64,000 nucleotides of DNA from Candidatus Kapaibacterium sp. (GTDB lineage Bacteria > Bacteroidota > Ignavibacteria > Kapaibacteriales > UBA2268): assembly GCA_023957315.1 (NCBI GenBank), contig JAMLHE010000003.1:275094-339093 (forward strand). The letters run 5' to 3'. This document shows positions 1-7,664 of this stretch, one piece after another. A program made the position numbers and the translations under genes. Every line of letters starts with the position of its first letter. Within the stretch, counting starts at the first letter, position 1. Under the pieces are notes generated by a model. It was not told the origin of the DNA. It saw only the letters and a program-made list of their open reading frames with translations, and made no database searches.

Positions 1-809
1 ATATCATTATCAGCTACAAACTGTTGGTTATACTCATAGAAGTCAAGCCCAAGAATATTTCCAATGTAATCAGCGGCTCCGGATTGAAGTTTTGATTGGT
101 CAATACTGCCGATGCGATAATTGTTCGTGTCGAGTGCTTTTTTAACAGCTTCGTTTGAAACAAGCATATCTCGTGCATCAGAACCCAAAATAACAATATC
201 CGGAGTTCTACCTACACGGCGTAGCATAGCACGTTTCCAATCGCTAATATTTTTCAAAATATCAGGTGTAGTATCATCCCAATAGTTGTTAGCACCTAAG
301 TCTGTTAAATGAACATTATTTTCAAATAAATAATCAATACTGAAAGCGATGTTAGATTGAGATACTTCGCATTTACCTGTGGCAATAGCTTTACAAGCCA
401 TCCATTCACGTCTGAGCATAGCACGTTCTTTCAAATACTCCAAGTGTCTTACAACAAACTTGTTAGCTTCTTCAGCTTTTCTCGCAGGGTTTTGGTCGTA
501 TAACTGACCAAAAGCGTTGTAATCTGCAAGTTCCTGAGCCGTGAAGATGTATTCTTCATAAGTTCTTGGAAGTGATACGGTTTGATAAAAACGGTCATCT
601 TTTTTCAGCAAGTGCGGACCTTCACTTTGGTTCACGAACTTTGCCAATTTCTCTGAGTGTGTAATTACTTCAAGGTCAATTTTATCAGCCGCATGCCCTT
701 CAGGTGGACTGAATAGGGTTTTCAATATAAATGGCTCAAACACTTTAGTTTTAACCACAGCGGCAGTCATAGACCTTGAATCAAACATATCAAGCATTAT
801 AGTAGACAT
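1..809 (-). CDS. Phage major capsid protein, E family (partial)
   Basis: This frame is open from the ATG at 809 to the left edge, so about 269 codons are visible and the C-terminus is outside the window. The protein opens MSTIMLDMFDSRSMTAAVV and contains PRTYEEYIFTAQELADYN and RRVGRTPDIVILGSDARD, which resemble lambda E / PF03864-type major capsid proteins of about 340 residues. It would build the icosahedral shell. The start follows an AAGGAG ribosome site eight bases upstream and shares one base with the stop of the decoration gene (TAATG), so the two are translationally coupled. Family assignment is by pattern recognition, supported by its place after scaffold and decoration genes. Confidence 0.85.
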   Translation of the reverse strand, partial: MSTIMLDMFDSRSMTAAVVKTKVFEPFILKTLFSPPEGHAADKIDLEVITHSEKLAKFVNQSEGPHLLKKDDRFYQTVSLPRTYEEYIFTAQELADYNAFGQLYDQNPARKAEEANKFVVRHLEYLKERAMLRREWMACKAIATGKCEVSQSNIAFSIDYLFENNVHLTDLGANNYWDDTTPDILKNISDWKRAMLRRVGRTPDIVILGSDARDMLVSNEAVKKALDTNNYRIGSIDQSKLQSGAADYIGNILGLDFYEYNQQFVADND

Positions 810-1477
810 TAGTCAATCTCCTTTTTAATTACGATAGAACCTGAATTATAAACACCTGCTTCGATAGTAACACCTGAAGCGGCGGTGAGTGCAGATAAGA
901 GGAATTCACCTGCTACATAGCAGAATCCTTTTTCATCTCCTTCGGTTGCGTCTACGGCACATCCGAGAATACCAACTAAATTCTGAACACCATTAACGGC
1001 ATCCGGATTCCAGAGGTAGAGTTTATTGTTTCCGGAAACGAGAGCAACTGCGATATCAAAGCTGTCACCAGCTACAAAATCTGTTGCACCGTCGGCAATT
1101 GTGAACTTCACAACGCCATCAAAAGCAGTCCCAACTTTACCTGAACCAACGATAACACCTTCAGGGTCTTCAACAACAAACGAGCCTAAGTCAGTTACAG
1201 GCTCAACAAACACTGCTTTGTAAGTGCCTGCTTTGACGCCTGCACCATGAGCGGGGTCTGCGAGAGTTAAAACACCGTCACCGGTATTTCCTGCACCTGC
1301 TTGGAAAGTTACTTCATCAAAAGCACCTATGGTTTGTTTACCAAGCATAGCACCACGAAGGAGGTTTTGACCTGAGCCAATCGTGAGGTCGGTTATTTCT
1401 TTTGTTTCGGCATGACTTGCGAATATGTCATGTTTATGGGTTTTTGTACCCAAATCTGCGATTCCATAATTTAACAT
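809..1477 (-). CDS. Phage head decoration protein (lambda gpD-like) with inserted domain
   Basis: A 222-residue protein located between scaffold and major capsid genes, the usual place for a D-type decoration protein that stabilises the filled capsid. The N-terminus (residues 25-45, ITDLTIGSGQNLLRGAMLG) and C-terminus (GILGCAVDAT, then EGDEKGFCYVAGEF) look like the ends of the HDPD/gpD fold. Between them, at about residues 55-145, is an Ig-like stretch with GTYKAVFVEP and FTIADGATDFVAGDSF, a segment I recognise from phage decoration proteins that are larger than the 110-residue lambda gpD. Its stop overlaps the capsid start by one base. No catalytic residues are expected. Confidence 0.75.
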   Translation of the reverse strand: MLNYGIADLGTKTHKHDIFASHAETKEITDLTIGSGQNLLRGAMLGKQTIGAFDEVTFQAGAGNTGDGVLTLADPAHGAGVKAGTYKAVFVEPVTDLGSFVVEDPEGVIVGSGKVGTAFDGVVKFTIADGATDFVAGDSFDIAVALVSGNNKLYLWNPDAVNGVQNLVGILGCAVDATEGDEKGFCYVAGEFLLSALTAASGVTIEAGVYNSGSIVIKKEID

Positions 1478-1478
1478 C

Positions 1479-1685
1479 TTACTTGCCTCCTTGAGCTTCT
1501 ACTACAGCATTACCAATTGCATCTACAGTGTTATCATCGTGGTCGTTACCCTTTTCGTACTGTGAAAATTCTACGATTTTCGGCAGGGTACGCATAAATT
1601 CTTTTACTAATTCGTTAGCAGATTTCTTCTTGTCTTCTTCACTAAAGTTTAAATCTAATGGGAAGTCTTGATAGTCACCACCGGA
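1479..1685 (-). pseudogene. Out-of-frame C-terminal continuation of the scaffold gene
   Basis: Right after a TAA at 1686-1688 this frame stays open for 68 codons to a TAA at 1479. It reads SGGDYQDFPLDLNFSEEDKK, then ANELVKEFMRTLPKIVEF, and ends VVEAQGGK two bases short of the decoration start. This amphipathic, acidic helix with LP-K-VEF resembles the C-terminal tail of Mu I/Z-type scaffolds. The upstream gene (ending at 1655) and this piece overlap by only 31 bases and differ by -1 frame. I found no clear slippery heptamer in the overlap, so a small indel (real or a sequencing error) is more likely than programmed frameshifting. Confidence 0.6.
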
Positions 1686-2002
1686 TTATCGACACGGTAA
1701 GCCATTTCCAAGACACTTGAAGCCTTAGTTTTAGCAATACCAGCGAGTGGAGTTTCTTTTTCGATGAATGAAGCAATCTCGTGTTGGCGATTCTTCAATT
1801 CGAGTTCAACGATACGTTTTTGCGTTGCTTTATATTCATCTGATTGCATAAAGTCTGACTTAGGGTCAGCTTTTTCAGTCGGTTTAGTTTTCATCGAGCT
1901 AAACACTTCAGAGAATATTTTATAAGTCTTTGCATATGTATCATCTGAGGTTTGTTCTTTCAGTTTAGCGAAGAACGAATCCCTAAGTTCATTAAAATCC
2001 AT
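1655..2002 (-). CDS. Nested scaffold protein (Z/Nu3-like), internal in-frame start
   Basis: Inside the protease-scaffold gene an in-frame ATG at 2002 (MDFNELRDSFFAKLKEQ) is preceded by AAGGAG with eight bases of spacing, a stronger ribosome site than the one of the full-length gene. The resulting product is only the charged, helical C-terminal region (115 codons, or about 170 if the frame is restored at the 3' end). Mu I/Z and lambda C/Nu3 make a scaffold in the same way, from a nested start in the protease gene. The site and frame are seen directly; use of the start is inferred. Confidence 0.55.
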   Translation of the reverse strand: MDFNELRDSFFAKLKEQTSDDTYAKTYKIFSEVFSSMKTKPTEKADPKSDFMQSDEYKATQKRIVELELKNRQHEIASFIEKETPLAGIAKTKASSVLEMAYRVDNPVVTIKTSH

Positions 2003-2560
2003 AGCATAATCTCCTTGATTAAAGTTATTTGAATTGTCTTGTTGTTTTGGTTGTGTTTCAGGTTGTTTCTCGTTAGGTACTACAACCGCCGGAACTTCAG
2101 GTTCAGGTTTTGGTTCTGAAAAATCAATATCACTTGTAGTGATTTCATCTTCATTAAACACAAACCCGATATATTCAGCTAATTCAGCATCGCCTAAGCC
2201 TTTTATAGCAGGTGGTGTAGCTCCCAAGAAGCCCACATGACGGAGCATATTGTTGGGGTACAGCCTGACGGAAACTTTTTTATAAGCACCGGATTTGACT
2301 TCATCTACAAATGAATTTTGCAAATTGCGAAGTTTAGCCCAAAGTTTACCACTTTCATATTTAAGCGAATCAACCCAACCCATTGCAGGGTCATCAGTCT
2401 TAGGGTGTCCCTTAACGATTGGTGCATCATGCTTTTCGGTGGGTGACTGTTCATTGTACATCTTCACCATATTACGCAAATCATTATCAGACCAAGTCCG
2501 AGTATTGCCTGCGGCGTCGGTATGAGTGCCGGGTTTGAAAATTGCTATCCAATTGTTCAT
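1655..2560 (-). CDS. Mu I-like head maturation protease/scaffold, ending early by frameshift
   Basis: The start is placed at 2560 (MNNWIAIFKPGTHTDAAGN). The frame extends upstream to 2668, but that extension looks noncoding. Residues 1-125 resemble the Mu-like I-protein protease region (IVKGHPKTDDPAMGWVDSL, then VSVRLYPNNMLRHVGFLG). A Pro/Gln-rich linker follows and then a helical scaffold region that starts at an internal methionine (2002). The frame stops at 1655, but the expected family C-terminus, a helix with LPKIVEF, continues in the -1 frame as far as 1479 (listed separately). The intact product would probably cut itself and the scaffold during prohead maturation. It precedes decoration and capsid genes, as in Mu-like phages. 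No catalytic Ser/His assignment is made. Confidence 0.7.
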   Translation of the reverse strand: MNNWIAIFKPGTHTDAAGNTRTWSDNDLRNMVKMYNEQSPTEKHDAPIVKGHPKTDDPAMGWVDSLKYESGKLWAKLRNLQNSFVDEVKSGAYKKVSVRLYPNNMLRHVGFLGATPPAIKGLGDAELAEYIGFVFNEDEITTSDIDFSEPKPEPEVPAVVVPNEKQPETQPKQQDNSNNFNQGDYAMDFNELRDSFFAKLKEQTSDDTYAKTYKIFSEVFSSMKTKPTEKADPKSDFMQSDEYKATQKRIVELELKNRQHEIASFIEKETPLAGIAKTKASSVLEMAYRVDNPVVTIKTSH

Positions 2561-2729
2561 ATTATTGTCCAAAAAATAATTTACATTCACTACGAATGTA
2601 AGGTGTTTGGATAGCTTTATTGAATGCTGTAAACTTAGTTGCTGTAAGTGTTTTACGTAGTAAAGCACGCATTTAATTGTGATGAGATTTAGTTATACTT
2701 TGCAGTATTTACGATAATGGAGAGTATCA

Positions 2730-3362
2730 ATGGGATTGAAACTTATATACTTAGACCCGCATGAGCTGGTTGATTACGAAAACAACACAAAGATTCACAC
2801 AGATGAAGAGATAATCACTCTGGCAAATATAATCAAAGAATTTGGATTTGATGTACCGGTGGTGGTTGATGAAAACAATATTTTAATCAAAGGACATAAG
2901 CGTAAACTCGCTTCAATCTACTTAGAGAAGCCTTCAATACCTGTTATTGTTAGAGATGATTTGACTGAAGAACAAAAGAGAGCCGCCCGGATTGCAGATA
3001 ACAAAGTTGGTGAATCTGATTGGGATATGGATAAGTTGAAGGCTGAATTGTTGGGATTAAGGGATTTCGGTATTGACTTAACGCTGACAGGTTTTGAAAG
3101 TGGTGAACTTGGAATTTTACTTGACTTGGATGACAACTTTAGCTTTAATGACGAAAGCGAGGGTGAACCTGATGACATGGAACATGTAGAGGGTGACAAG
3201 GACGGCAGGAGCATACTTTGTGAGATAGCTTTTAGCACCAAAGAAATAGCAGAAACTTTCTTGGCTAACATTGGACTTCAAGAACCTAAAATCAAGGGAT
3301 TTTCAAGGCTCATCAATGGTGACTTAGAAATCAAGTCGGAGTTTTTACAGGTCGCAGAATGA
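2730..3362 (+). CDS. ParB/sulfiredoxin-like domain protein
   Basis: A 210-residue protein whose first 125 residues match the ParB N-terminal fold often seen in phage proteins: LDPHELVDYENN, a helix-rich middle, VVVDENNILIKGHKRKLA with the GHKR box, and VIVRDDLTEEQKRAARIADN. Phage versions are often fused to DNA methyltransferases, but here no methyltransferase domain follows, only a short acidic region and an alpha/beta tail (residues 160-210). GGAGAG lies seven bases before the ATG. It is the first gene of a plus-strand trio with a P-loop protein and a radical SAM enzyme and lies divergent to the scaffold operon. A role in DNA modification or DNA-end processing is inference. Confidence 0.7.
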   Translation: MGLKLIYLDPHELVDYENNTKIHTDEEIITLANIIKEFGFDVPVVVDENNILIKGHKRKLASIYLEKPSIPVIVRDDLTEEQKRAARIADNKVGESDWDMDKLKAELLGLRDFGIDLTLTGFESGELGILLDLDDNFSFNDESEGEPDDMEHVEGDKDGRSILCEIAFSTKEIAETFLANIGLQEPKIKGFSRLINGDLEIKSEFLQVAE

Positions 3363-3850
3363 CAAGTCACCAAATGACAATTGAAGTTGTGATAGGTCAA
3401 GCCGGAGCAGGCAAAACTACCTATGTGATGAACAAATACTTTAACGACAAAATGAAGCTGGTAACTGAACCCATAAAGCACACTACGGACGGCGTGACGT
3501 GCCTAATAGGTGATTATACGACAAATGACCGTTGCAAGGGTACAGATACGCTTGCGTACAATTCTTTGCCCAAAATTAAAAAGTTTATATCCGAAAATAG
3601 GGATTATAAAATTACGGTCGTAGAGGGTGATAGAATTAACAATAACAGTTTTTTGACATATTTACTTAGCTTAGGGTGTAAACTTTCAATAGTCGCCCTA
3701 TATTGCCCCTTATTTGAAAGTTTAAACCGTTTAAAAAACGCAAATAGCAAAATTAGCCTAAAGTTCCTAAAAATGACCCGAACTAAAACCCTAAACAACG
3801 TAAAAATGCTAATCAGTAAAGGTCAGAAATGCCAAATAATAAAAACATAA
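3359..3850 (+). CDS. Small P-loop NTPase of the ParB/radical SAM cassette
   Basis: A 163-residue protein with a clear Walker A motif (GQAGAGKTT, residues 13-21) and a hydrophobic strand ending in an acidic pair (ITVVEGDR, about residues 83-90) that could serve as Walker B. The later part, with LYCPLFESLNRLKNAN and basic helices, looks like a small nucleotide or nucleoside kinase lid region. The start overlaps the ParB-like gene stop as ATGA, and the 3' end overlaps the radical SAM start by 22 bases, so the three genes should be expressed together. The alternative start at 3374 would remove five residues. The substrate is unknown. Confidence 0.65.
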   Translation: MTSHQMTIEVVIGQAGAGKTTYVMNKYFNDKMKLVTEPIKHTTDGVTCLIGDYTTNDRCKGTDTLAYNSLPKIKKFISENRDYKITVVEGDRINNNSFLTYLLSLGCKLSIVALYCPLFESLNRLKNANSKISLKFLKMTRTKTLNNVKMLISKGQKCQIIKT

Positions 3851-5157
3851 TACCCCAAGATTACGAATCCCCACGTTGGTCAGCCGAAATTTGCGACTGT
3901 TCGATGCCGATGACTTTTGATACTTATTCGAGTTGTTCATTCAACTGCTTGTATTGCTTCTCGTTTAACCAGAAGAGTCACAGTTCCAAGATATACCTGC
4001 AACGTCAGGTTAAGTCTGCAAGTCCGAGAAAGGTAGCTACCTTGCTTGAACACGCCCTGAAGGGCGAACCTGAGAAGCTACCAAAGTACAATCAGCAATT
4101 TTATAACTATGTTCGGAACAAAACAGTAATCCAATGGGGTGGTCTTGCTGATGCTTTTGATGGTTTTGAGAAGCGATATGGTACAAGTCTGGAGTTTATG
4201 AAGATATTCGACCAATACGATTACCCCTTGTCATTCTCGACAAAAGGCACTTGGTTTGCCGATGACAAGCGTTATTTTGATATTATCAAACGGCACGCTC
4301 ATAATTGGCATTTCAAAATAAGCATCATCACATCCGATAGCATGAAAGCAAAAGCCATTGAACGTGGTGTGGCAAGTCCCAAAGAACGGTTTGAGCTTAT
4401 TCGGAAACTAACCGATGTTGGCATAAAAGTTACTTTAAGGCTACGCCCTTACATCGTTGGAATATCAGATGATTACAAAGAAACAATCACAAGGGCAGGT
4501 CAGGCGGGTGCAGATAGCGTAACAACTGAGTTCTTTTGTCTTGAAACAAGGGCAGATGAACGGCTAAAAAGCAAGTACAAAGAGATGTCAAAGTGGGCAG
4601 GTGTTGACTTATGGGATTTCTATAAAGAAAATTCCAAAGGTTCAGGTTACCGTCGATTAAATTATCAATTCAAGAAGCCCATAATCGAAGATATGCGAAA
4701 TATTGCCCACAACTTGGGTATGCGGTTCTATGTCAGTGATGCCCATCACAAAGAAAAATGTGATTTTACAAGTTGCTGTGGTGTGCCTCCGGAATGGAAT
4801 GTATCGCAAGGACAATTTACAGAAGCTTTGATTGTTGCCCGGAATCGTGAAGATGGGTTGGTGTATTGGAAAGACATAGAAAAAGACCTAAGAGACATCG
4901 CTTATGACGTGAAATTCTACAATGCAACAGGATTTAATACTAATTCAAACAAAGTACGAGCTCAGCGGTACACACAAACCTTGTACGAGTATGTCAAAGA
5001 AATCTGGAATACGCCTAAAAATCACAAATCACCATACAGCTACTTTGAGGGAGTTTTATATCCTATCGGTGTAGATGATGACAACAATGTAATTTACAAG
5101 ATTAATCGTCAGAAATGCGGTCTTTATTATGATTCCAACTCTCAGTGTAAAACTTAA
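3829..5157 (+). CDS. Radical SAM enzyme (phage)
   Basis: A 442-residue protein with the radical SAM cluster motif CX3CX2C at Cys36, Cys40 and Cys43 (CSFNCLYC), followed by a TIM-barrel-like pattern: SFSTKGT near residue 137, a region around FKISIITSD, and LRLRPYIVG near residue 203. It therefore should bind a 4Fe-4S cluster and cleave S-adenosylmethionine. The general look recalls the spore photoproduct lyase branch, but I cannot name a subfamily. Extra cysteines lie near residues 306-315 (CDFTSCCG). It is coupled to a P-loop protein and a ParB-like protein, which suggests nucleic acid or nucleotide modification. Its 3' end overlaps the convergent small gene at 5102-5323. Confidence 0.85.
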   Translation: MPNNKNIIPQDYESPRWSAEICDCSMPMTFDTYSSCSFNCLYCFSFNQKSHSSKIYLQRQVKSASPRKVATLLEHALKGEPEKLPKYNQQFYNYVRNKTVIQWGGLADAFDGFEKRYGTSLEFMKIFDQYDYPLSFSTKGTWFADDKRYFDIIKRHAHNWHFKISIITSDSMKAKAIERGVASPKERFELIRKLTDVGIKVTLRLRPYIVGISDDYKETITRAGQAGADSVTTEFFCLETRADERLKSKYKEMSKWAGVDLWDFYKENSKGSGYRRLNYQFKKPIIEDMRNIAHNLGMRFYVSDAHHKEKCDFTSCCGVPPEWNVSQGQFTEALIVARNREDGLVYWKDIEKDLRDIAYDVKFYNATGFNTNSNKVRAQRYTQTLYEYVKEIWNTPKNHKSPYSYFEGVLYPIGVDDDNNVIYKINRQKCGLYYDSNSQCKT

Positions 5158-5323
5158 TCACTTTGTTGTAGCCACGTTGCGTGAACAATGTGACGGTATC
5201 TTCGATGTAGTCTATTCTGGGCTTAAGATACTTCTTTTTGTGTGCATGCAACGCCTGTCGAGTAATAAAAACATTTCTCGATGCTAATTCTTTGACAATT
5301 TGACTTTGTGTATAGCTACTCAT
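5102..5323 (-). CDS. Small putative HTH protein
   Basis: A 73-residue basic protein. The pattern QSQIVKELASRNVFITRQAL followed by HAHKKKYLKPRIDY looks like a helix-turn-helix that checks for a position-specific signal, as in small MerR-like or Xis-like proteins, but the match is weak. The last 56 bases run antisense into the 3' end of the radical SAM gene. It may form a short minus-strand pair with the gene at 5381-5584. No function can be assigned. Confidence 0.45.
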   Translation of the reverse strand: MSSYTQSQIVKELASRNVFITRQALHAHKKKYLKPRIDYIEDTVTLFTQRGYNKVIKFYTESWNHNKDRISDD

Positions 5324-5380
5324 TTTTCCGTATTTGTGTTCAACTGTAAAATACGAAATTAACTGTTTTATGCGATTTAA

Positions 5381-5584
5381 TCAATCAATTTCTGATTTTG
5401 GGGTGTAATGAGCCCTAATTTCATTGTAATTTTCAAGAAATTCGATAGCATCAATGGTTTTTTCTTTAGTTAGTTCGACCACGAAATGCTCTTTGTTGAT
5501 ATGATTGATTAAAAACTTATAGGTTGCTCTGATTGTACCCTGAAAGTACTCATGTGCAATGGTGTTGCTCGCTTTGATTATCAT
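5381..5584 (-). CDS. Small hypothetical protein with its own promoter
   Basis: A 67-residue protein not recognised as any family. The sequence is mixed helix/strand with a central acidic segment (VVELTKEKTIDAIEFLENYN). The case for a real gene comes from upstream: a full Bacteroidetes-type promoter (TTG, 19 bases, TATATTTG) on the minus strand at 5613-5642 that points at this gene. It could encode a small regulator of the late region because it is divergent to the terminase operon, but that is inference. Confidence 0.5.
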   Translation of the reverse strand: MIIKASNTIAHEYFQGTIRATYKFLINHINKEHFVVELTKEKTIDAIEFLENYNEIRAHYTPKSEID

Positions 5585-5612
5585 TTTTTGTGCCTTTGTG
5601 AATTATTCATTA

Positions 5613-5642
5613 CAAATATAAGTTTCTTTTTACAACTGTCAA
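5613..5642 (-). promoter_or_regulatory. Bacteroidetes-type promoter for the 67-residue gene
   Basis: On the minus strand TATATTTG (5620-5613) matches the -7 element TAnnTTTG, and a TTG at 5642-5640 lies 19 bases upstream as the -33 element. Transcription would begin about 20 bases before the ATG at 5584. A 16-base direct repeat (5628-5666) overlaps the -33 element. Confidence 0.5.
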
Positions 5643-5666
5643 ACGGTTTATTTTACAAGTGTCAAA
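5628..5666. repeat. Pair of 16-base direct repeats ahead of the terminase operon
   Basis: TTTTACAACTGTCAAA at 5628-5643 recurs as TTTTACAAGTGTCAAA at 5651-5666, one mismatch and 23 bases apart. The pair covers the upstream edge of the minus promoter at 5613-5642 and lies 36-74 bases before the terminase small subunit start. It is a candidate operator or activator site controlling the switch between the two divergent transcripts. Confidence 0.45.
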
Positions 5667-5701
5667 TTATTTTTATTAACTAATCGGTGTAACTGTTTAA
5701 T

Positions 5702-6190
5702 ATGTCAACTGATAAGACAAAGCAAATATTTCTCGAACTGTTTCCGAAAAATGCTTTAAATGTCGCTGTAACGTGTCGAAAGACAGGTATCAGTAGAGGT
5801 GCATATTACAAATGGTTGAAAGATGATAAAGACTTTGCCGAAAAGATTGATGAAGTAACCGAAAGTTTGAAAGACTTTGCCGAAAGTACGATTATTAAGC
5901 TGTTTACAGGGGTTAAGACTAAGCAAACTAAGACCCGGGAAGTAATAACACATCAAGGCAAAAAAGTTAAGCTGTTAGAAGTAACCGAAATTGAACACAA
6001 ACCGGATTTAAAGGCATTGCTGGAGTGGTTAAAAGCTAAGGCAAAAGACAGAGGTTGGGGTGGTGTAATGGTAGATGATAACCTTAGAGGGCAATTAACT
6101 GAGGCAGAATTAGAGGAAATGATGAAACTTAATGTTAATGAGCTTATGGCATTGGCAAAGATTATGGAGAAAGTCAATGTTGCCTCTTGA
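5702..6190 (+). CDS. Terminase small subunit
   Basis: A 162-residue protein with an N-terminal helix-turn-helix (NALNVAVTCRKTGISRGAYY then KWLKDDKDFAEK, residues 16-48), a mid helix (DFAESTIIKLFTG), and a DLKALLEWLKAKAKDRGWG block typical of phage small terminases. It should recognise the packaging site and recruit the large subunit. It opens the plus-strand packaging/head operon, and its 3' end overlaps the large subunit start by 14 bases. I see no strong ribosome site before the ATG. Confidence 0.8.
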   Translation: MSTDKTKQIFLELFPKNALNVAVTCRKTGISRGAYYKWLKDDKDFAEKIDEVTESLKDFAESTIIKLFTGVKTKQTKTREVITHQGKKVKLLEVTEIEHKPDLKALLEWLKAKAKDRGWGGVMVDDNLRGQLTEAELEEMMKLNVNELMALAKIMEKVNVAS

Positions 6191-7664
6191 CAAGATAATG
6201 CTAATAAGCGAAGCATCGGTTAAGCTATTGGCAGACATGTTCAAAGATGACTTTTACAGCCTTGTACGCTATTATTGGGATGCAATCGAAGATACCCCAC
6301 TCATTGACAATTGGCATATCAAATACCTATGTGATGAAGTTCAGATTGCAGTTAAGCGAGTAGCTGAGGGTAAACCTAAGCTGTATGACTTATGTTTTAA
6401 TGTGCCTCCCGGTTCATCAAAAAGCCGTATATTCTCAATCTTTTTACCTGTCTATGTTTGGATATTAAAATCATCAATGCGAGTGTTGACAGCAAGTTAT
6501 TCAAAGAACTTAGCGGCTGACTTTGCATTGAAATCTCGCGATATAATCCGCTCGGATTTATTCAGAGCCATGTATCCGGAAATCAAACTTAGACGAGATA
6601 AGGACCAAACAACAGAATATGAAAATACCAATCATGGAGTTCGAACTGCAACAGGTATTTTTGGCACTATAACAGGTAAACATGCAGATATTATCATTGG
6701 TGATGACTTGATTAGTGCTGAGGAAGTACATTCAACGGCAAAGCGTAATAAAGCTAATCGAGTTTTAGCTACTACATTATCACGGCGTAAACGAGACAAT
6801 AACATCACCTTGACAATCTTGGTTATGCAACGGTTGCATGCAGATGACCCAACGGCTCAAATGCTAAAAAAAGGCAATGTTAAGCATATCTGTTTGCCGG
6901 GCGAACTAACAAATGATGTAAACCCACCTGAACTGAAAAACATGTATGTTGACGGTTTGCTTGACCCTGTAAGGTTAAACAGAAGTGCGTTGAATGACAT
7001 TAGAACTGAAATGGGGAGTTATGGATATTCGGCTCAAATAAGGCAAAATCCTGTTGACCCTGAGAGTATGATATTTAATCCAGCATGGTGGCAATACTTC
7101 TCTATCGAACCAACGCTTGATTTGAAAATTCAAGTATGGGACACTGCATATGAGGAGGGTGATTCAAATGCTTATTCAGTCTGTTTGACAGGTGGCGTAA
7201 ACAGTAAAGGATATTACATCTTGAATAGATTCAAACAACGGTTAATCTATCCCGATTTGCTAAAGAAATCAGTAGAACTATACACAAACGATAATCCGGC
7301 ATTCGTAGCTATTGAAAAAGCGGCGAGTGGGCGTAGTTTATTGCAAAGTTTAAAGCGTGAAACTAAGCTCCCTCTGAAAGAAATCGAAACGATGGATAAG
7401 GTTGTTCGGGCGCATCAACAATCACCCAAAATCGAGAGCGGTTTAGTTTATCTGCCAAAAGATGCACATTGGTTAGATGATTTTATAACTGAACATTCTG
7501 AATTCCCGGGCAGTAAATTCAAGGACCAAGTTGATACGCTAACTATCATGCTACAAATCCTTGAACCAAAATACAGAGCCTTGCAAACGAATATTAACAA
7601 GGTTTCAACTAAGCAATTAACGACATTTAGACAAAATCAATCAATATACGAAGGGGCATTATAA
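6177..7664 (+). CDS. Terminase large subunit
   Basis: The packaging ATPase-nuclease. Walker A-like VPPGSSKSR is at about residues 75-83, Walker B is DIIIGDD near residue 175, and a coupling segment (LTILVMQRLHADDP) follows. The C-terminal nuclease region begins near IQVWDTAYEEGDSNAYS, where the first catalytic Asp is expected, and continues through IEKAASGRSLLQSL. The start at 6177 (MLPLDKIMLIS) is preferred over 6132 because GGAG lies eight to eleven bases before it. The length of 495 residues is normal for the family. The stop shares one base with the portal start. Confidence 0.88.
   Translation: MLPLDKIMLISEASVKLLADMFKDDFYSLVRYYWDAIEDTPLIDNWHIKYLCDEVQIAVKRVAEGKPKLYDLCFNVPPGSSKSRIFSIFLPVYVWILKSSMRVLTASYSKNLAADFALKSRDIIRSDLFRAMYPEIKLRRDKDQTTEYENTNHGVRTATGIFGTITGKHADIIIGDDLISAEEVHSTAKRNKANRVLATTLSRRKRDNNITLTILVMQRLHADDPTAQMLKKGNVKHICLPGELTNDVNPPELKNMYVDGLLDPVRLNRSALNDIRTEMGSYGYSAQIRQNPVDPESMIFNPAWWQYFSIEPTLDLKIQVWDTAYEEGDSNAYSVCLTGGVNSKGYYILNRFKQRLIYPDLLKKSVELYTNDNPAFVAIEKAASGRSLLQSLKRETKLPLKEIETMDKVVRAHQQSPKIESGLVYLPKDAHWLDDFITEHSEFPGSKFKDQVDTLTIMLQILEPKYRALQTNINKVSTKQLTTFRQNQSIYEGAL

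Noticed and set aside
2561..2668. N-terminal extension of the protease-scaffold gene up to 2668
   Set aside because: The 36 added residues look unlike the family N-terminus, and homologous proteins start near MNNWIAIF; the codons lie in the divergent control region.
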